7,467 bases of DNA from Lactobacillus helveticus DSM 20075 = CGMCC 1.1877 (GTDB lineage Bacteria > Bacillota > Bacilli > Lactobacillales > Lactobacillaceae), in assembly GCF_000160855.1 (NCBI RefSeq), contig NZ_GG700752.1:495321-502787 (forward strand). The letters are read 5' to 3'. Within the stretch, counting starts at the first letter, position 1; each line of letters begins with the position of its first letter. Below the pieces are notes generated by a model. That model was not told the DNA's origin. It did not search any database and saw only the letters and a list, made by a program, of their open reading frames with translations. Positions 4,592-7,467 of the stretch are shown here, in pieces. Both the position numbers and the translations under genes were made by a program.

Positions 4592-4618
4592 AAAGTCGTC
4601 TCTCGGGGCGGCTTTTTT
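4592..4618 (+). terminator. Terminator of the toxin mRNA
   Basis: A 9-bp stem AAAGTCGTC/GGCGGCTTT with G-U pairs has loop TCTCGG and six T. It may also slow transcription arriving leftward from the SLAP gene, although only three U follow on that strand. Confidence 0.85.
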
Positions 4619-4631
4619 GCATATTTGCAAA
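4604..4631 (+). repeat. 28-bp direct repeat, copy 2
   Basis: Second copy of the repeat at 4301-4328. It ends two bases before the stop codon of the SLAP gene, so the module array abuts that gene. Confidence 0.8.
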
Positions 4632-4632
4632 T

Positions 4633-5775
4633 TTACTTCTTCACTGCGGCTGCTTGAGCTTCTGCAGCAGTGTTTGATGGAGTTAATGCAGTACTATCAG
4701 GATCAAATTGTACATCACTAGCCTTTACGTAACCATCGGAAAAAGTTACTTCTCCATGATTACTGTATACTGAATTGCTGACTAAATGGTAGAACAACTC
4801 TGCTTTCTTTTCACTTGGAACCCAGATATAAAGCAATTTATCTACTCTATAACTTCCGCCTTGTTTTCTAACCTGATCACCCTTAAAGTCAATTTTAGTA
4901 CCATCAGCATTATAAATATCGGTTGGTTTAGTAAACTGAATCAGTGACTTTTTGGTTTTATTGTAAGTTACAGTTGGTATTTCTTTTGCAGCTTTAACAG
5001 AATGACTGTAAATCCAATAATTTGTTCCTTTAATATGATAGATTGCTAATTCACCGTCATCATCACCATCACTACCAGTATCAGCACGTGTACCTTTTTC
5101 CAAACGATCTACTGTAAATTTATCGCCTTGTTTTGCATACTTTCCTGAAGGCTGAACAGCATCTTTATCAGGTACCTCAACACAAAGAGCAGCACGCTTA
5201 TCAGTTACAGTAACGGTCGTTTCTTCTGAGTTAGTTTCTTGAGATGAAGAAGAATTAGTGTTGACATTTGTATTAACACTAATTACGGGTCCTAAATTGT
5301 ACGATTTAATATATTGCTTTTGTGGTCCACCTACTCTGAAATAGTGCTTACCATTTCTAAATTTATACGAGCCACCATAAGTAGTCACAGTTTGTCCTGC
5401 ATATAACTTCCAGCGGCCGTTGTAAGAAGTTCTGCCATTAGAAGAACGATAAATATACGTATTATGAGTAATCTTTCTGGTTACACCATCAATGTTAGTA
5501 GCTTTTATATATTGATTTGATCCATATATTCTATAGTAGAAGTCACCATTAATTTTTACAGGTGTTGTCATGACATTAACTGTTCTGTAGGCATAGTATT
5601 TATTTCCTGTGCTTTTTCCATTTTTGTCATATCCCATTGAAGTATGCATAATCGTCTTGGTAATCGCAGTATCTGCATCGGTGCTTGCAGCTTGAGTTGT
5701 ACTTGTTAAAGCAGCCAAAGGTGCAACAGCCATTAATGCAGTTGCAGAAATTAATAGAGCCTTATTCTTCATCAT
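4633..5775 (-). CDS. Secreted SLAP-domain surface protein
   Basis: A 380-residue protein starting MMKNKALLISATALMA, with a Sec signal peptide (hydrophobic core, likely cut near TQA/AST at about residue 29). Two SLAP repeats follow (about 39-94 and 100-160), each with the Y-x-N/R-G turn and a closing YIKxxN. After a Ser/Asn/Thr-rich linker (about 165-190), two more divergent units fill the rest (YNADGTKI...YVKASDV), and the tail is Ala-rich ending AAAVKK. SLAP domains bind cell-wall polymers, so the protein is expected on the cell surface. One Cys is present. AAAAGGA lies about 5 bases before this ATG; an in-frame TTG at 5790 lies upstream of that ribosome binding site and is rejected, and the next ATG (5772) is equally possible. 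The function beyond attachment is unknown. Confidence 0.88.
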   Translation of the reverse strand: MMKNKALLISATALMAVAPLAALTSTTQAASTDADTAITKTIMHTSMGYDKNGKSTGNKYYAYRTVNVMTTPVKINGDFYYRIYGSNQYIKATNIDGVTRKITHNTYIYRSSNGRTSYNGRWKLYAGQTVTTYGGSYKFRNGKHYFRVGGPQKQYIKSYNLGPVISVNTNVNTNSSSSQETNSEETTVTVTDKRAALCVEVPDKDAVQPSGKYAKQGDKFTVDRLEKGTRADTGSDGDDDGELAIYHIKGTNYWIYSHSVKAAKEIPTVTYNKTKKSLIQFTKPTDIYNADGTKIDFKGDQVRKQGGSYRVDKLLYIWVPSEKKAELFYHLVSNSVYSNHGEVTFSDGYVKASDVQFDPDSTALTPSNTAAEAQAAAVKK

Positions 5776-5804
5776 AATCATCCTTTTCAAATATCTTCAT
5801 TGCA

Positions 5805-5810
5805 ATTATA
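5805..5810 (-). promoter_or_regulatory. Likely -10 of the SLAP gene
   Basis: A perfect leftward TATAAT about 30 bases before the start codon. The -35 is poor (TTGATG lies 20 bp upstream). The gene must have its own promoter here, because the helveticin terminator stands just upstream. Confidence 0.45.
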
Positions 5811-5834
5811 TCACTATAAACAAGTTAAAGCATC

Positions 5835-5869
5835 AAAAAAGGGCATTAAGCCGCTGCGACTTAATGCCC
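5835..5869 (-). terminator. Strong terminator of the holin-helveticin operon
   Basis: A perfect 10-bp stem GGGCATTAAG (5841-5850) / CTTAATGCCC (5860-5869) with a 9-nt loop is followed by six U in the leftward RNA. It lies 25 bases after the helveticin stop codon. Confidence 0.95.
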
Positions 5870-5893
5870 AAAGATCAATTTATCTATATTAGA

Positions 5894-6889
5894 TTAATCC
5901 CAAGTTAATTCATAGATCTTATTTAAAACAGTCTTATTTTTACCATACACATTAGCATGATAAGCTACGGTTAAGTAACAGTGATCTTCATCAATAATTT
6001 GAATACTTTCTACTTCACTGTGCTTACCAGAAATATCTAATCCACCAAATGCGCTTAAGTTTACCGAACTCCATTGGGATTCTGCATCTTCACTTTGTGC
6101 ATAGTAAGGAATTTTAACAATTTGCTTGTGGTGAACTGACCAATGTCCATTTTTTAGAGATGGATAATGTTGACTTGAAATATAGATATTGCCATTATTA
6201 TCAAGATCAAAACCTTGAATTGAATTGATAATATTATCCTGACCATCACCATAAAGATTTGAAATAGTAAAACTAGTTTGATATGGGAAACCGTCTAAGC
6301 TTACATACCCAGTGCCCGCATTGTCTAAGGCATTGTTAATAGTATCTAAGTCATAAATCGTAAAGTGACCAATTTCACCATCTTCAATAGTTGCAATTAA
6401 AAATTTAGTGTAATCTGGTGAAACAGCAGCTTCCGCATGAGTCATGTCATCACCGCTAAATGGATCAGAACCAGCACGGTTAAGATATGCTAAACGTGGA
6501 AACTCAGTGTTTGAAGCATGAGGACCTGAAGTGTAGCGAATATCAACACGTGCAATTTGCTTTGCCCATTTATATTTAGGATCGTTATAGGATGGTTTAA
6601 CGCCTACAAACCATTGGCCAGCTCTAGTATTACCATTGATATCATCATGATTTCCGGCAAATTCCCAAGTTTGGGTGTGGCCGCCAGCTTGTCCTGACAA
6701 TTCAAGAATAGAGTTATTAATATTATATCCACGATAACCGCGCAAGATAGTTGTTGTGTCTCCACGTAATTGCAAAGCGTAAACATATTTTGATCCTACA
6801 TTACCCTTTTGAACAACTGCTTGATATCCAGTACCTAAATCAAATTGACTTAAAATATTAACATTTGTAGTTTCATTCAATGTTTTCAT
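5894..6889 (-). CDS. Helveticin J-family class III bacteriocin
   Basis: A 331-residue protein that matches, from memory, helveticin J of L. helveticus in length and along much of its sequence (for example GYQAVVQKGNVGSKYVY, ELSGQAGGHTQTWEFAG, MTHAEAAVSPDYTKFLIAT, KHSEVESIQII). Helveticin J is a large heat-labile bacteriocin active on related lactobacilli. Repeated aromatic/Asp-rich strands such as DLDNNGNIYISSQ suggest a beta-propeller-like fold. There is no signal peptide or leader, so it must leave the cell by another route. GGAGG lies 7 bases before ATG. It is the second gene of an operon, 32 bp after the holin, with no terminator between them. I see no immunity gene in the window. Confidence 0.93.
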   Translation of the reverse strand: MKTLNETTNVNILSQFDLGTGYQAVVQKGNVGSKYVYALQLRGDTTTILRGYRGYNINNSILELSGQAGGHTQTWEFAGNHDDINGNTRAGQWFVGVKPSYNDPKYKWAKQIARVDIRYTSGPHASNTEFPRLAYLNRAGSDPFSGDDMTHAEAAVSPDYTKFLIATIEDGEIGHFTIYDLDTINNALDNAGTGYVSLDGFPYQTSFTISNLYGDGQDNIINSIQGFDLDNNGNIYISSQHYPSLKNGHWSVHHKQIVKIPYYAQSEDAESQWSSVNLSAFGGLDISGKHSEVESIQIIDEDHCYLTVAYHANVYGKNKTVLNKIYELTWD

Positions 6890-6921
6890 AATAAAACCTC
6901 CGAAAAATTTAAAAATTATTA

Positions 6922-7239
6922 CTACTTTTCTTGAGTCTGCTCATCCATTTGCTTGGCCACTTCCGCAAAAATATCCTGGACTTCCTGCTTGTTCAGTTTG
7001 AACCCTTTGGCTTCAAGACTGTTCACTACTGCGTTGCCGACGCGGTTGATCTTTTGCTCATTAGAAAGATTTTCCTTGTCGTACAAGTTGACGTAACTCT
7101 TCATCAAGTAGTCTGCAGTATTGCGAAATTGCTCTAAGCGCTTGTTCTTGAAATGAACCCTGCTCAAGATTCCAACACCAATCACGCTAATTACCCATAA
7201 AGCTAGGGTAATCAGCTCAATGCAATCATGAATATCCAT
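6922..7239 (-). CDS. LLH-family phage-type holin
   Basis: A 105-residue protein beginning MDIHDCIELITLALWV. It has one membrane segment (about residues 8-27), then a charged, largely helical cytoplasmic part with the spaced Y..LMKSYVN...A.VN.L pattern of the LLH holin family. Holins form membrane lesions that let lysins or other proteins out. The start follows AGAGAGGTGA with 11 bases between; a GTG 69 bases further upstream in frame lies inside another ribosome binding site and is rejected. The gene is 32 bp upstream of helveticin and shares its transcript. From memory, the helveticin J locus has a small ORF of ~11.8 kDa upstream of hlvJ, which fits this protein. A role in bacteriocin release is inference. 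Confidence 0.85.
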   Translation of the reverse strand: MDIHDCIELITLALWVISVIGVGILSRVHFKNKRLEQFRNTADYLMKSYVNLYDKENLSNEQKINRVGNAVVNSLEAKGFKLNKQEVQDIFAEVAKQMDEQTQEK

Positions 7240-7265
7240 GACTAAATGAATCACCTCTCTTTTGA

Positions 7266-7298
7266 TCAAATGATCAGAGGGGGGTAATGAATGTCCAT
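7266..7298 (-). CDS. Ten-codon upstream ORF in the holin leader
   Basis: ATG GAC ATT CAT continues to a TGA after ten codons (MDIHYPPLII). It has its own ribosome binding site AGAGGTGAAG four bases upstream. Both the site and the first four residues copy the holin start (AGAGAGGTGA, then ATG GAT ATT CAT), so it arose by duplication of the initiation region. The stop lies 26 bases before the holin ATG. The CCCCTCT inside it can pair with AGAGAGG at the holin start, so translating it could open that site. This regulatory reading is inference. Confidence 0.4.
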   Translation of the reverse strand: MDIHYPPLII

Positions 7299-7344
7299 CG
7301 GACTTCACCTCTGTTTGATGATGTTCAACAAGACACTAAAGCAC

Positions 7345-7373
7345 TTGACTTATATTAGCTTTTAAGCTAATAT
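7345..7373 (+). promoter_or_regulatory. Rightward promoter with a palindromic operator
   Basis: TTGACT (7345-7350), 17 bp, TAATAT (7368-7373). A perfect 10-bp inverted repeat ATATTAGCTT-TT-AAGCTAATAT (7352-7373) fills the spacer and -10, the usual place for a repressor site. The transcript would leave the window to the right; no start codon for it is visible. Alternatively the palindrome is a hairpin between leftward genes, but it lacks a U-tract. Confidence 0.45.
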
Positions 7374-7404
7374 GTAGGCATAAGAAATAACCGAAAGCTG
7401 ATGA

Positions 7405-7467
7405 TCATTCCGCCAAGAATTCGATTAACTTAGGTTGTTTTCTTTTTTTCATATCTCGTTGACAATA
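7405..7467 (-). CDS. Possible 3' end of an unidentified gene
   Basis: A minus-strand frame is open from the window edge for 20 codons and ends KLIEFLAE then TGA. It is rich in Lys/Arg (RDMKKRKQPK). The internal ATG has no ribosome binding site, so if real it is the tail of a longer protein. Too short to identify; it may be chance. Confidence 0.25.
   Translation of the reverse strand, partial: YCQRDMKKRKQPKLIEFLAE

Larger units (their letters stand above)
4449..4618 (+). ncRNA. Toxin mRNA (RNAI) with a structured leader
   Basis: A ~170-nt transcript opens directly with a hairpin GGCAT/ATGCC (4449-4463), which would protect its 5' end. A second stem pairs ACACTGCT (4467-4474) with AGCTGTGT (4492-4499), 7 of 8 positions, enclosing AAAGGAG and ending one base before the start codon, so the ribosome binding site is held in a loop or partly masked. 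It ends at the terminator 4592-4618. A stable mRNA with hidden ribosome binding site is characteristic of Fst-type toxin messages. Confidence 0.65.

Noticed and set aside
5776..5790. TTG start at 5790 for the SLAP protein
   Set aside because: The TTG has no site of its own and sits just ahead of the AGGA that serves the ATG at 5775 or 5772, which begins a normal signal peptide.
6604..7137. ORFs overlapping helveticin (6604-6786 minus) and the holin (6931-7137 plus)
   Set aside because: Shadows of recognised genes with no independent support.
6922..7308. A longer 128-residue version of the holin starting at GTG 7308
   Set aside because: That GTG lies inside the AGAGGTGAAG ribosome binding site of the short upstream ORF. 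The ATG at 7239 has its own AGAGAGGTGA and gives the membrane-first layout and usual size of LLH holins.

Overview
The window looks like a low-GC Gram-positive lactobacillus of the L. helveticus / crispatus / acidophilus group. The reasons are an SLAP-type S-layer-associated protein, a protein closely resembling the bacteriocin helveticin J, an LLH-family holin, strong GGAGG-type ribosome binding sites, U-tailed intrinsic terminators and very AT-rich spacers. It joins a plasmid- or satellite-like replication module on the left (about 500-4620) to cell-surface and bacteriocin genes on the right (4633-7467).

Left region. Bases 1-510 are an AT-rich spacer without a credible gene. An HTH/coiled-coil protein of the kind found beside plasmid replication genes (563-1087, minus) is followed by a divergent promoter, a possible structured leader RNA (1169-1311) and an orphan HigA-like XRE protein (1347-1619). 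Bases 1684-1992 hold at least eleven GGTTACA/TGTAACC repeats on both sides of a ~17% GC core. This is an iteron origin lying directly 3' of a D5/P4-type SF3 helicase replication protein (2019-3545, minus), an arrangement like that of SaPI-type satellites and some plasmids. No integrase is visible, so plasmid, satellite or integrated remnant cannot be told apart.

Middle region (3546-4620). This kilobase has almost no protein coding but is dense in small transcription units. There is a perfect-spaced sigma-A promoter and terminator for a ~106-nt RNA divergent to rep, a ~77-nt RNA at 3974-4050, and an ~85-nt leftward RNA at 4084-4168. A type I toxin-antitoxin locus follows (4349-4618). It has a 23-residue Fst-like peptide in a structured mRNA, and a ~70-nt antisense RNA that matches the toxin mRNA through two direct repeats and a complementary terminator loop. 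Unlike the classical convergent par locus of pAD1, toxin and antitoxin RNAs are divergent here, and a partly degenerate second copy sits directly to the left.

Right region, all on the minus strand. An LLH holin (6922-7239) is followed after 32 bp by helveticin (5894-6889) and a strong terminator: the hlv-type operon, in which the holin may release a bacteriocin that has no signal peptide. A duplicated initiation region creates a 10-codon upstream ORF ahead of the holin. A secreted SLAP-domain protein (4633-5775) has its own transcription unit. The last bases hold the possible 3' end of another minus-strand gene and a plus-strand promoter with a palindromic operator.
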